From DASXBA01 sp046729895 (GTDB lineage Bacteria > Actinomycetota > Thermoleophilia > Solirubrobacterales > Thermoleophilaceae), in contig JBKPHP010000072.1 in NCBI GenBank assembly GCA_046729895.1, positions 1-20,857 of the forward strand: a DNA stretch of 20,857 nt. Reading direction: 5' to 3'. Numbering within the stretch: the first letter of the stretch is position 1; every line of letters starts with the position of its first letter. Below, one piece after another: positions 6,813-13,913 of this stretch. The notes below the pieces were generated by a model. That model had not been told where the DNA came from. It saw only the letters and a program-made list of their open reading frames with translations, and did not search any database. A program made the translations under genes and the position numbers.

Positions 6813-8054
6813 GTGGACTTCAAGCTCAACGACCAGCAGGTCGAGTTCCAGCGGCACTGTCGGAGGTTCGCGCGGGAGGTCATCCGGCCCGTTGCCGCCA
6901 AGCACGACCGCGAGCAGAGCGTGCCCTGGGGAGTGCTCAAGGAGGCCCGCAAGTGGGATCTCCACGGGCTCGAGCACATCCAGCGCATGGCTAGCGACCC
7001 CGACGGCCTGCTGACCGTCATCTACGCGGAGGAGCTCCACTGGGGCTGCGCCGGCATTGCGCTCGCCATCCAAGCCTCCTCGCTGGCCGCCGCGGGCATC
7101 GCCTCGTCTGGAACCCCGGAGCAGATCGCGCGCTGGGTGCCGGAGTGCTTCGGCTCCGGCGACGACATCAAGCTGGGCGCATACGCGGTCACCGAGGCGG
7201 GCGCCGGGTCAGACGTCAAGTCGCTGCGGACGACGGCAAGGCTCGACGGCGACGAGTGGGCCCTCAACGGGACCAAGGTCTTCATCTCGAACGGAGGGAT
7301 CGCCGACGTGACGGTGGTCGTGGCCACGGTCGATCCGGACCTCGGCCACCGCGGCCAGGCGTCCTTCATCGTGCCCAAGGGCACGCCGGGTCTCTCTCAG
7401 GGCAAGAAGGAGGACAAGCTCGGCATCCGCGCTTCGCACACGGGCGAGGTCGTGCTGGAGGACTGCCGCGTGCCGATGGAGTATCTCCTTGGAGGCAAGG
7501 AGAAGCTCGACCGGAAGCTGGAGCGGGCTCGCTCCGGCCGGTCGAGCCGCTCCTCGGGGGCGCTGGCCACGTTCGAGGTCACCCGACCTTTCGTCGCTGC
7601 GTCGGCGCTCGGCATCGCGCAGGCTGCCTACGAGTGGACGCTGGAGTACCTGGAGGACCGCTCCGAGGACGGTGTTCCGTTGATGGAGCAGCAGCGCATC
7701 CAGCAGACGCTGGCTGACGTGGCCACCGAGATCGAAGGCGCGCGGCTGCTGGCGTGGCGCGCTGCCTGGATGGGGCGCAACGGGATCCCGATGACCGGTG
7801 GCCAGGGCTCCATGTCGAAGCTCAAGGCGGGCGACGTCGCGATGTGGGCGACCACGGCGCTGGTGGACGTGATCGGCCCCAACGCGCAAACCACCGACTG
7901 CCCTTTGGAGAAGTGGTTCCGGGACGCCAAGATCTACCAGATCTTCGAGGGGACGGCCCAGGTGCAGCGGCTCGTGATCTCAAGGATGCAGCGGCGCGAG
8001 TACCAGGAACGGCTAAAGGCGGCCGCGGAGGTGCTCGAGACCGCGGCGGCGTAG
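6813..8054 (+). CDS. Acyl-CoA dehydrogenase, canonical Glu-containing
   Basis: The product is 413 aa from a GTG at 6813, preceded by an excellent ribosome binding site GGAGG (6800-6804) with an 8-nt spacer. The ACAD domains are complete: MDFKLNDQQVEFQRHCRRFA at the N-terminus, YAVTEAGAGSDVKSL (FAD/substrate loop), NGTKVFISNGG, KLGIRASHTGEVVLEDCRVP, and the catalytic segment IFEGTAQVQRLVISR with Glu at residue 379. Unusual points are a Ser/Arg-rich stretch (ARSGRSSRSS) near residues 240-250 and DRSEDGVPLMEQQ in place of the common RxxFGxPI. It catalyses alpha,beta-dehydrogenation of an acyl-CoA, with ETF as electron acceptor. It is a single-gene unit under its own TetR-type operator, unlike the clustered ACADs at 300-3786. 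The stop is only 4 nt from the end of the convergent gene. Confidence 0.94.
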   Translation: MDFKLNDQQVEFQRHCRRFAREVIRPVAAKHDREQSVPWGVLKEARKWDLHGLEHIQRMASDPDGLLTVIYAEELHWGCAGIALAIQASSLAAAGIASSGTPEQIARWVPECFGSGDDIKLGAYAVTEAGAGSDVKSLRTTARLDGDEWALNGTKVFISNGGIADVTVVVATVDPDLGHRGQASFIVPKGTPGLSQGKKEDKLGIRASHTGEVVLEDCRVPMEYLLGGKEKLDRKLERARSGRSSRSSGALATFEVTRPFVAASALGIAQAAYEWTLEYLEDRSEDGVPLMEQQRIQQTLADVATEIEGARLLAWRAAWMGRNGIPMTGGQGSMSKLKAGDVAMWATTALVDVIGPNAQTTDCPLEKWFRDAKIYQIFEGTAQVQRLVISRMQRREYQERLKAAAEVLETAAA

Positions 8055-8058
8055 CTCC

Positions 8059-8427
8059 CTAATCCGGAGTGTCCATGACGGGGGCTCGTCCGGCCGGCCG
8101 AGTCCCCGGCGCGCTGTCCGCGAGCTCGTAGAAGGCGTCGAGCATGGGCGCGGCCTCGGGGCCCGCGCCGATCGAGAGCACGACCCGGAGGTCGCCGTGC
8201 CGTACCGACAGGTCCAGGAAGGGACAGCACTCCCGTTCGCGGCGAGCGAAATCCTCCACTCGACTGGCTACATCGCGGGTCGCGTGGAAGCTCAGCACCA
8301 CGCGGTCGCCGTCGCGCCGGCGGTCGGCCAGCGCGCGGCGCGCCAGATCGCGGAAAGCCTGTAAGCGGTCGGCCTGCTCGGCGGCGGTTAGCGAGCAGGC
8401 CACGGGCAGATCGACGCGCTCCGTCAT
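8059..8427 (-). CDS. Small ECCPFL-motif protein of unknown function
   Basis: The product is 122 aa from the ATG at 8427, preceded by GGAGGA on the minus strand at a suitable distance; this decides the start over a longer upstream frame. The core reads DFARRERECCPFLDLSV (Cys67-Cys68-Pro-Phe), a motif found in small actinobacterial proteins often encoded near metal or MerR-type regulators. An extra Cys11 (VACSLTAAEQ) is conserved in similar proteins as I recall them. The paired cysteines suggest metal or thiol chemistry, but that is inference. It is cytosolic, with no signal peptide or membrane segment, and is divergently transcribed from the CtaG-like gene with only 16 nt between start codons. 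Confidence 0.78.
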   Translation of the reverse strand: MTERVDLPVACSLTAAEQADRLQAFRDLARRALADRRRDGDRVVLSFHATRDVASRVEDFARRERECCPFLDLSVRHGDLRVVLSIGAGPEAAPMLDAFYELADSAPGTRPAGRAPVMDTPD

Positions 8428-8429
8428 CC

Positions 8430-8435
8430 TATCCT
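8430..8435 (+). promoter_or_regulatory. -10-like box TATCCT before the CtaG-like gene
   Basis: TATCCT ends 8 nt before the ATG at 8444, with no plus-strand Shine-Dalgarno sequence. The same bases read on the minus strand form part of the GGAGGATAGG leader of the divergent gene, so the two start regions overlap completely. Confidence 0.35.
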
Positions 8436-8443
8436 CCGACTCG

Positions 8444-9349
8444 ATGCTCGCTCCGCTCGCCCATGTCGGGAGCGGCACGTACGAGCCGCTGCAGCTCCTG
8501 CCACCCACGGCCGCGATCGTGGCCTACGCGCTGCGAGCCAGGAAGCTCGCCGACCAGGGGCGGCCGGTGCCGAGGAGCAAGCAGCTGTGCTTCGCGGCCG
8601 GGATGGTGCTCGTCTTCGCGTCGCTCGTATCGCCGGTGGCCCACATCGGCGAGGAGCTCGTGCTGGCGCACATGGCGCAGCACCTCCTGATGGCGGATAT
8701 CGGAGCGCTCCTGATCGTGCTCGGCCTGACCGGTCCGCTGCTGCAGCCGCTGCTGGGGCTCCGGGTCGTGGAGCGGCTGCGTTTTCTGGTTCATCCCGCG
8801 GTAGCGCTGCCTCTCTGGATCCTGGATCTGTACGTCTGGCACCTGCCTCCGTTGTACCAGGCGGCCCTAACGAGCCAGGCGGTGCACGCCCTGGAGCACA
8901 CGAGCTTCGTCTTCTTCGGCATCACGATGTGGATGGCGCTCCTCGGCCCGCTGCCCCAGCCGGAGTGGTTCGGCAACGGCGCCAAGCTCTTGTACGTCGC
9001 GGCTGTCAGGCTCGCGGGGGCCCTGCTCGGCAACGTCTTCATCTGGTCCAACAAGGTCTTCTACCCCGACTATCGCGCCGGGGAGGCGAGCTGGGGGATC
9101 TCGCCGCTGAACGACCAGGGCATCGCCGGCACGATCATGATGATCGAAGGCAGCATCCTCACGATCCTCCTGTTCGGATGGCTCTTCCTGAAGACCGCGC
9201 GCGAGTCCGAGGAGCGCCAGCTGCTGCTCGAGTACGCGGCGCGCAACGGGCTGGAGCTGAGCGAGTCTCGGGCGGCCCGCGCCGTGGCCGCGGGCCGGGG
9301 AGCCGAGCTGCGACAGAGGCTCGAGCGATCGGCCGCGGGCACGAAGTGA
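8444..9349 (+). CDS. ctaG: Cytochrome c oxidase assembly protein, caa3_CtaG family
   Basis: This 301-aa polytopic membrane protein has about seven hydrophobic helices. It carries the conserved histidine motifs of the caa3-type CtaG family (PF09678): LAHMAQHLLM (H76, H80), YVWHLPPLYQAAL (H133) and VHALEHTSF (H148, H152). Members help assemble heme-copper oxidases, probably by copper delivery to CtaD. The C-terminus is a charged cytosolic tail rich in Arg/Glu. The ATG at 8444 is chosen because the frame upstream is antisense to the ECCPFL gene and is Arg/Ser-rich nonsense. Its stop overlaps the next gene's start (GTGA), giving translational coupling. No oxidase subunit genes lie nearby. Confidence 0.87.
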   Translation: MLAPLAHVGSGTYEPLQLLPPTAAIVAYALRARKLADQGRPVPRSKQLCFAAGMVLVFASLVSPVAHIGEELVLAHMAQHLLMADIGALLIVLGLTGPLLQPLLGLRVVERLRFLVHPAVALPLWILDLYVWHLPPLYQAALTSQAVHALEHTSFVFFGITMWMALLGPLPQPEWFGNGAKLLYVAAVRLAGALLGNVFIWSNKVFYPDYRAGEASWGISPLNDQGIAGTIMMIEGSILTILLFGWLFLKTARESEERQLLLEYAARNGLELSESRAARAVAAGRGAELRQRLERSAAGTK

Positions 9350-9765
9350 GGCGAGCGGCCGTCATCGGGGTCCTTGCGCTGCTGCTCGGTGGCTGCGGCG
9401 GCTCCGACCCACCGGTCCCGAAGCAGACGGACAAGGAGGTCATCCGGGGCTGGATCGCCGCGCTCGACGCCGGCGACTACGTGGCGGCTGCGTCCTACTT
9501 CGCCAAGGGCGCGGTGGTCGAGCAGTCCGAGGTGTTCCGGCTGCGGACGCCCGAGGCGGCGGAGGAGTTCAACCGCAGCCTGCCCTGCACGGCGGACCTG
9601 ACCGACGTCAAGGACGAGGGCAAGACGACGCTCGCGGCGTTCCGGCTTCACGCCGGCCCTGGGGGACCGTGTCACGGCAGGGTGTCGGTGCGGTTCACGA
9701 TTCGAAACGGCAAGTTCCGGGAGTGGCGGCAGCTGCCCGAGCGGGAGCCCGGCCCCGTCGCCTGA
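9346..9765 (+). CDS. Lipoprotein with NTF2-like domain
   Basis: The product is 139 aa from a GTG overlapping the CtaG stop. The signal peptide VRRAAVIGVLALLLGGC ends in a lipobox with the modified Cys at residue 17, so export and lipidation are expected. The remainder, EVIRGWIAALDAGDYVAAASYFA followed by VRFTIRNGKFREWRQLPE, is the classic SnoaL/NTF2-like cone fold (helix 1 plus curved sheet). Two further Cys (in SLPCTADL and GGPCHGRV) may form a disulfide outside the cell. No catalytic residues can be assigned; binding a small ligand or helping oxidase assembly at the membrane face is conjecture from its coupling to ctaG. Confidence 0.8.
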   Translation: MRRAAVIGVLALLLGGCGGSDPPVPKQTDKEVIRGWIAALDAGDYVAAASYFAKGAVVEQSEVFRLRTPEAAEEFNRSLPCTADLTDVKDEGKTTLAAFRLHAGPGGPCHGRVSVRFTIRNGKFREWRQLPEREPGPVA

Positions 9766-9844
9766 GGCGCGTCGCGCTCCTCTCGGTCCCCCTGTCCAGG
9801 CTACTCTTGAATCGACGTTCACCACCGAGCTGGAAGGAGACGGG

Positions 9845-10612
9845 ATGCCAGGGTTGGCCGGCCGCATGTCCACGGTCATCAAGGCGAAGATCTCGAAGCT
9901 GCTAGACCGAGCCGAGGACCCGGGTGAGACGCTCGACTACGGCTATCAGAAGCAGGTCGAGCTGCTGCAGAACGTGAAGAAGGGGATCGCCGACGTGGTG
10001 ACCTCGAAGAAGCGGCTCCAGATGCAGTCGCAGAAGTACGAGCAGCAGGTCGTCAAGCTCGACACCCAGGCGCGGCAGGCCCTCTCCCAGGGTCGCGAGG
10101 ACCTCGCCCGCGCGGCGCTCGAGCGCAAGGCGGTGATCCAGGGCGAGCTCCAGTCGCTGGACACCCAGGTGAAGGAGCTGGAGAACCAGCAGGAGCAGCT
10201 CACGGAGAACGAGAAGAAGCTGCGCGCCAAGGTCGAGGCCTTCCGGACCAAGAAGGAGGTCATCAAGGCCCAGTACTCCGCCGCGGAGGCTCAGGTCCAG
10301 ATCTCCGAGGCCGCCCACGGGGTCGGCGAGCAGATGGCGGACGTGGGTCTGGCGATCCAGCGCGCCGAGGACAAGACTGAGCAGATGCGCGCCCGCGCCG
10401 GGGCCGTCGAGGAGCTGGAGGCCGCCGGCACGTTCGAGGACATCACCGAGCTGGGCCAAGGCCAGGACGACATCGACCGTGAGCTCGCGCAGCTCGGCGC
10501 GGGTGCCCAGGTCGACGACGAGCTCGCCAAGATGAAGGCCGAGGTCGGCGCCGGCGGAGGCGATGCCCCCGCGCTTGGCGAGGGCGGCGGCAAGGAGGGC
10601 CCGCAGACATGA
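9845..10612 (+). CDS. pspA: PspA/IM30 family envelope-stress protein
   Basis: This 255-aa protein starts at the ATG at 9845, after a strong AAGGAGA site (9834-9840) with a 4-nt spacer. The sequence is a long helical coiled coil of the PspA/Vipp1 (ESCRT-III-like) type: an amphipathic N-terminus (STVIKAKISKLLDRAEDPGETL), a QKQVELLQNVKKGIADVVTSKKRL segment, and Glu/Gln/Lys-rich heptads to about residue 200. The C-terminal tail is Gly/Ala-rich. PspA binds stressed membranes and forms oligomeric scaffolds. It overlaps pspAA by ATGA. In actinobacteria it is usually grouped with pspAA, pspAB and an htpX-like protease; here those last two lie 3.1 kb away across an insertion. Confidence 0.93.
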   Translation: MPGLAGRMSTVIKAKISKLLDRAEDPGETLDYGYQKQVELLQNVKKGIADVVTSKKRLQMQSQKYEQQVVKLDTQARQALSQGREDLARAALERKAVIQGELQSLDTQVKELENQQEQLTENEKKLRAKVEAFRTKKEVIKAQYSAAEAQVQISEAAHGVGEQMADVGLAIQRAEDKTEQMRARAGAVEELEAAGTFEDITELGQGQDDIDRELAQLGAGAQVDDELAKMKAEVGAGGGDAPALGEGGGKEGPQT

Positions 10613-10887
10613 TCGTCCGCATCGCCGGCGAGGGACAGTTCCAGGTCCCCGACGAAGACGGCGAGCGGCTCAACCAGCTCGACAACCGGGTGGTGAGCGC
10701 CGTGGAGGCCGGCGACGAGACCGGCTTCCACGAGCTCTGGACACAGATGCTCGAGCTCGTGACCACCGACGGAAACGCGCTGCCCGACGACGAGCTGGTC
10801 GAGTCCGACGTGATCCTTCCGCCCCGCGACATCACCTTCGAGGAGGCCCGCGGGGAGTTCACCGGGGAGGGCCTTATCCCGGACTAG
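10609..10887 (+). CDS. pspAA: PspA-associated protein PspAA
   Basis: The product is 92 aa; its ATG overlaps the pspA stop codon. It starts MIVRIAGEGQFQVPDE and contains RLNQLDNRVVSAVEAGDE, FHELWTQMLELV and ESDVILPPRDITFEEA, the recognised pattern of the PspAA family, small acidic cytosolic partners of PspA. It probably takes part in the membrane-stress complex; its molecular action is not established. Both genes must be co-transcribed. A hairpin follows 19 nt after the stop. Confidence 0.9.
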   Translation: MIVRIAGEGQFQVPDEDGERLNQLDNRVVSAVEAGDETGFHELWTQMLELVTTDGNALPDDELVESDVILPPRDITFEEARGEFTGEGLIPD

Positions 10888-10906
10888 CCGTGCGCCCTGC
10901 CGCCTT

Positions 10907-10925
10907 GCACCCTCCTTGGGGGTGC
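10907..10925 (+). terminator. Hairpin downstream of pspA-pspAA
   Basis: A 6-bp stem (GCACCC at 10907-10912, GGGTGC at 10920-10925), with further C/G pairing possible inside, starts 19 nt after the pspAA stop. There is no T-tract, as is common in GC-rich actinobacteria. Similar bases recur in the hairpin at 18870-18888 read on the opposite strand. Confidence 0.4.
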
Positions 10926-10940
10926 CGGGGGGATCGCCGC

Positions 10941-10963
10941 CTACAGCGGGCTCTCCCAGAGCG
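10941..10963. repeat. Direct repeat, left copy: detached pspAB 3' end / possible att site
   Basis: These 23 bp match 14019-14041 in 22 positions, in the same orientation. The right copy is the last seven codons and stop of pspAB (LWEIPL-stop). Read on the minus strand, the left copy encodes LWESPL-stop, 53 bp beyond the end of pspAA. The single mismatch makes an internal GCTCT-CCC-AGAGC palindrome in this copy. Such identity is far beyond chance for this window. It may be an attachment-site core or the scar of a duplication. Confidence 0.7.
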
Positions 10964-11214
10964 CGTGACGACCCAGCGCATCGAGGCGATGATCGCAGGC
11001 ACTGGTCGGCGGCACGCGGGCCTTCCCCGCCCGGCTCCCATTCGGACCTCCCGTTCGAGCGCAAGAAGCACTAGGTCCACGGGGGCATGGTCGCGTCGGC
11101 ATAGGCTGAGGGTCCGGCTACGGGGACGCTCGCCGGGAGCGCCGAACAGACGCCTCGATGCGGTCGAGTTGAGCGGACGCCGCGAAGCTCAGCCAGCGCC
11201 CCTCCCACGGGGCA

Positions 11215-11622
11215 CTACTGAACGACCTTGAAGTCCTTCGGTTTGTCTGCCTCGGCAGCGGCTTCGCCGCCCTCTGGGGTCGGGACTTCTGTTAGCACGT
11301 CTGAGTCCTCGTCGGTGGCGAAGTAGTCGAGGTCAAGGCGCTTCAGCTTGTACTCGTGGGCAACAGTCACGCCGACACCGTGCTCGATCATCAGCTGCGC
11401 AAGCTCCTTGCCGTCAACGAGGATGACGCCCGGGGTCACACTGTCCGCATAATCGATTGCGTCGCTGCTGAAACTCGATGTTGTGATGAAGACGCCCTTC
11501 GTCGCCCACTTCCCGTGCAGCGCACCGAAGAACTTCTGGATCTCTGGTCGGCCGACAGCGTTCTGCCAGCGCTTTGCCTGGAGGTAGATCTGGTCAAGAC
11601 CCAGCCGATCCTCGCGGATCAC
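11215..11622 (-). pseudogene. Mrr-type restriction endonuclease, C-terminal fragment
   Basis: A frame of 135 codons begins abruptly inside the nuclease domain at VIREDRLGLDQIYLQAKRWQ and ends after KDFKVVQ. It matches the C-terminal half of Mrr-like type IV restriction enzymes (Mrr_cat, PF04471): the Q-A-K of the D-QxK active site (about residue 15-17), then VGRPEIQKFFGAL, KGVFITTSSFSSDAIDYA and VILVDGKELAQLMIEHGVGV. The N-terminal winged-helix domain and the preceding catalytic-Asp segment (normally DGGIDG) are absent; upstream DNA encodes unrelated sequence. A full Mrr is about 300 aa. The fragment is visibly less GC-rich than its surroundings, which suggests transfer followed by truncation. 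Confidence 0.8.
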
Positions 11623-11705
11623 TCCGTAGATCGCCCGCCGCGCGGCGGCGCATCCACTCGTCCCACTCGGGCGAGATGCCGGTCAGCCGCCCGCTCCTGC
11701 GCCTA

Positions 11706-11868
11706 TCAGCCCTCTTCGTCGGGCAGGGCGCCGACCTCGCGCAGCATGGCCGCGACCTCGCGCATCCGGGCCTCGTCGTCCGGTATCTCGACCGCGCTTG
11801 TGCGCATCGCGCGCCATCGCCTGGCGCGCGTAGCGCGAGGGCTCGATGGCCGTCCGCTGATCCACCAA
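11706..11868 (-). pseudogene. Possible frameshifted small gene of unknown function
   Basis: On the minus strand one frame reads VDQRTAIEPSRYARQAMARDAHK from a GTG at 11868. After a shift near 11795-11800 a second frame continues AVEIPDDEARMREVAAMLREVGALPDEEG to a TGA at 11706. Each half looks protein-like and each decays into Arg/Gly-rich nonsense on the other side of the shift, suggesting one gene of about 54 codons broken by an indel. I do not recognise the family. It could equally be a chance of GC-rich sequence. Confidence 0.3.
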
Positions 11869-11909
11869 CGACTGGCCGTCCTAAGCCCAGCCTTCCAAGG
11901 AAGGAATCG

Positions 11910-12221
11910 ATGACCTCCTGCACGCATCTCGATCACGTCCAGATAACGCAGCTCCCGGAGTCAGTCGAGGGCTGCGAGGACTGCCTGGCCTCGGGAGACC
12001 CCTGGCTGCATCTGCGCATTTGCCTCGAGTGCGGCAAGGTCGGCTGCTGCGACGACTCGCCCAACCGCCACGCCAGCGCTCACGCTCGAAGCAGCGGTCA
12101 CCCCATCATCCGCTCGCTCGAGCCGGGCGAGGACTGGTCCTGGTGCTTTGTCGATGACTTCGCCATGGTCATCCTCGACATGCACGGCCAGACGCGCATC
12201 CCGCCGTCGCCGTTGGCCTAA
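11910..12221 (+). CDS. UBP-type zinc finger protein
   Basis: This 103-aa protein starts at the ATG at 11910 after GGAAGGAA (11899-11906), a good ribosome binding site that decides the start. It is nearly all one UBP-type zinc finger (PF02148): Cys4 and His6, the pair Cys22/Cys25 in GCEDCL, Cys38/Cys41 in CLECGKVGC, Cys46, His54 and His58 in NRHASAHA, His64, and the WCFVDD ending (residues 78-83). In eukaryotes this fold binds the ubiquitin C-terminus. Stand-alone bacterial versions are common in actinobacteria but of unknown role; folding-dependent zinc binding is safe, ubiquitin-like binding is not. It lies in the block separating the two halves of the psp locus. Confidence 0.88.
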   Translation: MTSCTHLDHVQITQLPESVEGCEDCLASGDPWLHLRICLECGKVGCCDDSPNRHASAHARSSGHPIIRSLEPGEDWSWCFVDDFAMVILDMHGQTRIPPSPLA

Positions 12222-12240
12222 TCGGCGTCGATTCCCGACC

Positions 12241-12268
12241 GCTTCGCCATGGGTGAAGCACTTCGCCC
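12241..12268. terminator. Overlapping alternative hairpins between convergent genes
   Basis: GCTTCGCC (12241-12248) can pair with GGTGAAGC (12252-12259), and the overlapping GGGTGAAG (12251-12258) can pair with CTTCGCCC (12261-12268); each stem has one G-T wobble. The two cannot form together. They lie 19 nt after the zinc-finger gene stop, in the 109-bp space before the end of the convergent flippase gene, so termination is the simplest role. Confidence 0.35.
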
Positions 12269-12330
12269 GCTTGCGACCCCACCAGGCAATCCCCGCGAGC
12301 GGAGAAATGGGCTGTCCGGGTCCGCTAGGC

Positions 12331-13434
12331 CTAGGTCGCCGCCGGCACGACGCACAGCTCGGGCCGGTCGGGTCTGTTCAACCCCCGTCGCAGCGAAATG
12401 AACGCCACGGCGCCCATGAGCAGGGGCAGCCAGAAGAGGATCACGCGGTAGACGAGCACCGCGGCTGCGGTCGCCGCCGTCGGGGTGCCGTACACGATCA
12501 GCGTGCCGATCAGCCCGCCGTCGATCCCTCCGAGGCCGCCCGGTAGCGGCAGCAGCCCGCCGAGCTGCCCGATCAGGTAGCCCAACAAGATCACCGTGAT
12601 CGGGGGCGAGAACCCGAAGGCGTGGAACGTCGCCCATAGGACCGCGTTGTCCCACGCCCAGTAGCCGAGTGAGCCGGCGATCACGAGCAGATTTCGCGAA
12701 CGCACCATCTGCACCGCCTCGGCCACGCCGCCCACCAGCGCCTTGCGCACCTCCCGCATCGCCTTGCGCGTCCGTCCTGCGTCGGCCGAGACGGGAGCGC
12801 CGACGCCGAGCCGTGGCACCACGAGCACCGCGGCGATCACGAGCAGGGCGCCGGCTGCCGGCACCGCCGTCAGCCAGGGCGACAGGTCGGGCCCGACCAG
12901 GCCCAGGGCCATGACCGTGCCGAGCACCGCCACGGCGATGAAGTTCACCGAGCTCTTGATCAGGAAGAAGGCCACCGAGCGGCTGGCGATCCGTTGCGCC
13001 GGCATGCCGCCCTGACTCAGGATCCAGGCGCCGAGGGCGAGGCCACCGGCCCCGCTCGCCGGCACGATCGAGCCGGCGCCGAGCTCCGACAAGCCGATCT
13101 CCCAGCTGGTGCGCCACGGCATGTTGTTGCAGAAAATAGGGCGGAACAACAACACGTAGGACACGCACGACAGGGCCTCGAATGCCACGGCCAGCCCCAC
13201 CCACTCCGGCCGGGCCTCGGTCAGCAGGTCGCGGACCTCGCCGAGCCCGGGGGCGAGCAGCAGCACGAGGCCGACCACCGCGAGCACCGCGACAATCTGG
13301 AGCGCGCGCCTCGCGAGCCTGCTGGGCTCGAACTCGTCCGGCATCGTGACGTCCGCCGTTTGATCGATTGGCTCGACACGGAAGGTGCGACCGTCGGCTG
13401 TCCTCACCTCGTCCAGAGCCTCCGAGTGTCGCAT
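12331..13434 (-). CDS. Flippase-like / lysylphosphatidylglycerol synthase TM-domain protein
   Basis: This polytopic membrane protein (367 aa from the ATG at 13434) has about eight hydrophobic helices and the signatures of the LPG_synthase_TM / UPF0104 family (PF03706): FEALSCVSYVLLFRPIF, GAGSIVPASGAGGLALGAWIL, and LIGQLGGLLPLPGGLGGIDGGL. In MprF this domain flips aminoacylated lipids; stand-alone proteins are thought to translocate lipids or glycolipids, with the substrate unknown here. No aminoacyl-transferase domain is present. The start is uncertain: 13434 (no spaced ribosome binding site) or ATG 13344, just before the first amphipathic segment. The frame also stays open to 13578, but that part is not protein-like. 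Confidence 0.85.
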   Translation of the reverse strand: MRHSEALDEVRTADGRTFRVEPIDQTADVTMPDEFEPSRLARRALQIVAVLAVVGLVLLLAPGLGEVRDLLTEARPEWVGLAVAFEALSCVSYVLLFRPIFCNNMPWRTSWEIGLSELGAGSIVPASGAGGLALGAWILSQGGMPAQRIASRSVAFFLIKSSVNFIAVAVLGTVMALGLVGPDLSPWLTAVPAAGALLVIAAVLVVPRLGVGAPVSADAGRTRKAMREVRKALVGGVAEAVQMVRSRNLLVIAGSLGYWAWDNAVLWATFHAFGFSPPITVILLGYLIGQLGGLLPLPGGLGGIDGGLIGTLIVYGTPTAATAAAVLVYRVILFWLPLLMGAVAFISLRRGLNRPDRPELCVVPAAT

Positions 13435-13625
13435 CCCCCCGCGCGACGGACGGAGCACCGCCCTGCGTCGGCAGTTCGGCGGTGAGGAGCTTGAACGTGA
13501 GCCGGTAGTCGAGCCCGTAATTTTCGACTGGGTGGCGGCGACGCGGCCGACGCCGCCGCGCGAGGGGTGGCGAAGCATCTCCTCGCTCCGCCGCGAGGAG
13601 CTGATCTGCGAGTCCTAGAGAGCGG

Positions 13626-13642
13626 GCGGCTCTGGCAGCCGC
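13626..13642 (+). terminator. Small hairpin after a possible gene remnant
   Basis: GCGGCT (13626-13631) and AGCCGC (13637-13642) form a perfect 6-bp stem with a 5-nt loop, 8 nt after the stop at 13616-13618. The assignment as terminator depends on that frame having been a gene. Confidence 0.25.
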
Positions 13643-13896
13643 AAGCCGAGTGACCGTTTCAAGACGAGAACCCGCGCCACGCTCTCTTCCAGTCTCGTCC
13701 GGATGCGACGCGATGAGCGCGCCCTGGCCGTTAGCCGCCTGAAGACAGCCCGGAAGCTGGCCGGGCGTGTAATACGCAGCAGGTCACAACCGGCAAGCAG
13801 TGACCGCTCGGCTGCTGGTGCGACCGACTGACTGGCGGCCCGTGCGACCCGTCGCGTGCTCCCCGTCGGACCGTCGGCGCGACCGCCACGGGGATC

Positions 13897-13913
13897 GGGT
13901 ACGAAACGGGTAC
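13897..13913. repeat. GGGTAC direct repeat, 11-bp period
   Basis: GGGTAC occurs at 13897-13902 and again at 13908-13913, separated by GAAAC, about 105 bp from the pspAB 3' repeat. Helically phased short repeats beside an attachment core are reminiscent of integrase arm-type sites; two hexamers alone are weak evidence. Confidence 0.3.

Larger units (their letters stand above)
10888..11214. other. Gene-free stretch after pspAA
   Basis: These 327 bp hold the probable pspA-pspAA terminator hairpin (10907-10925) and the detached copy of the pspAB 3' end (10941-10963). The rest has no convincing open frame. A frame ending HSDLPFERKKH-stop near 11072 lacks a start and is too short to assign. Confidence 0.6.

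Noticed and set aside
13385..13618. Plus-strand 77-codon frame ending RREELICES
   Set aside because: The second half looks protein-like, but the start is antisense to the flippase N-terminus and no family is recognised. It is kept only as a possible remnant in the gene-poor entry.
13621..13700. Possible tRNA or tRNA remnant as integration target (hairpin plus TTTCAAG-like segment)
   Set aside because: No complete cloverleaf, anticodon stem or T-loop consensus can be drawn, and the better target is the pspAB 3' end.
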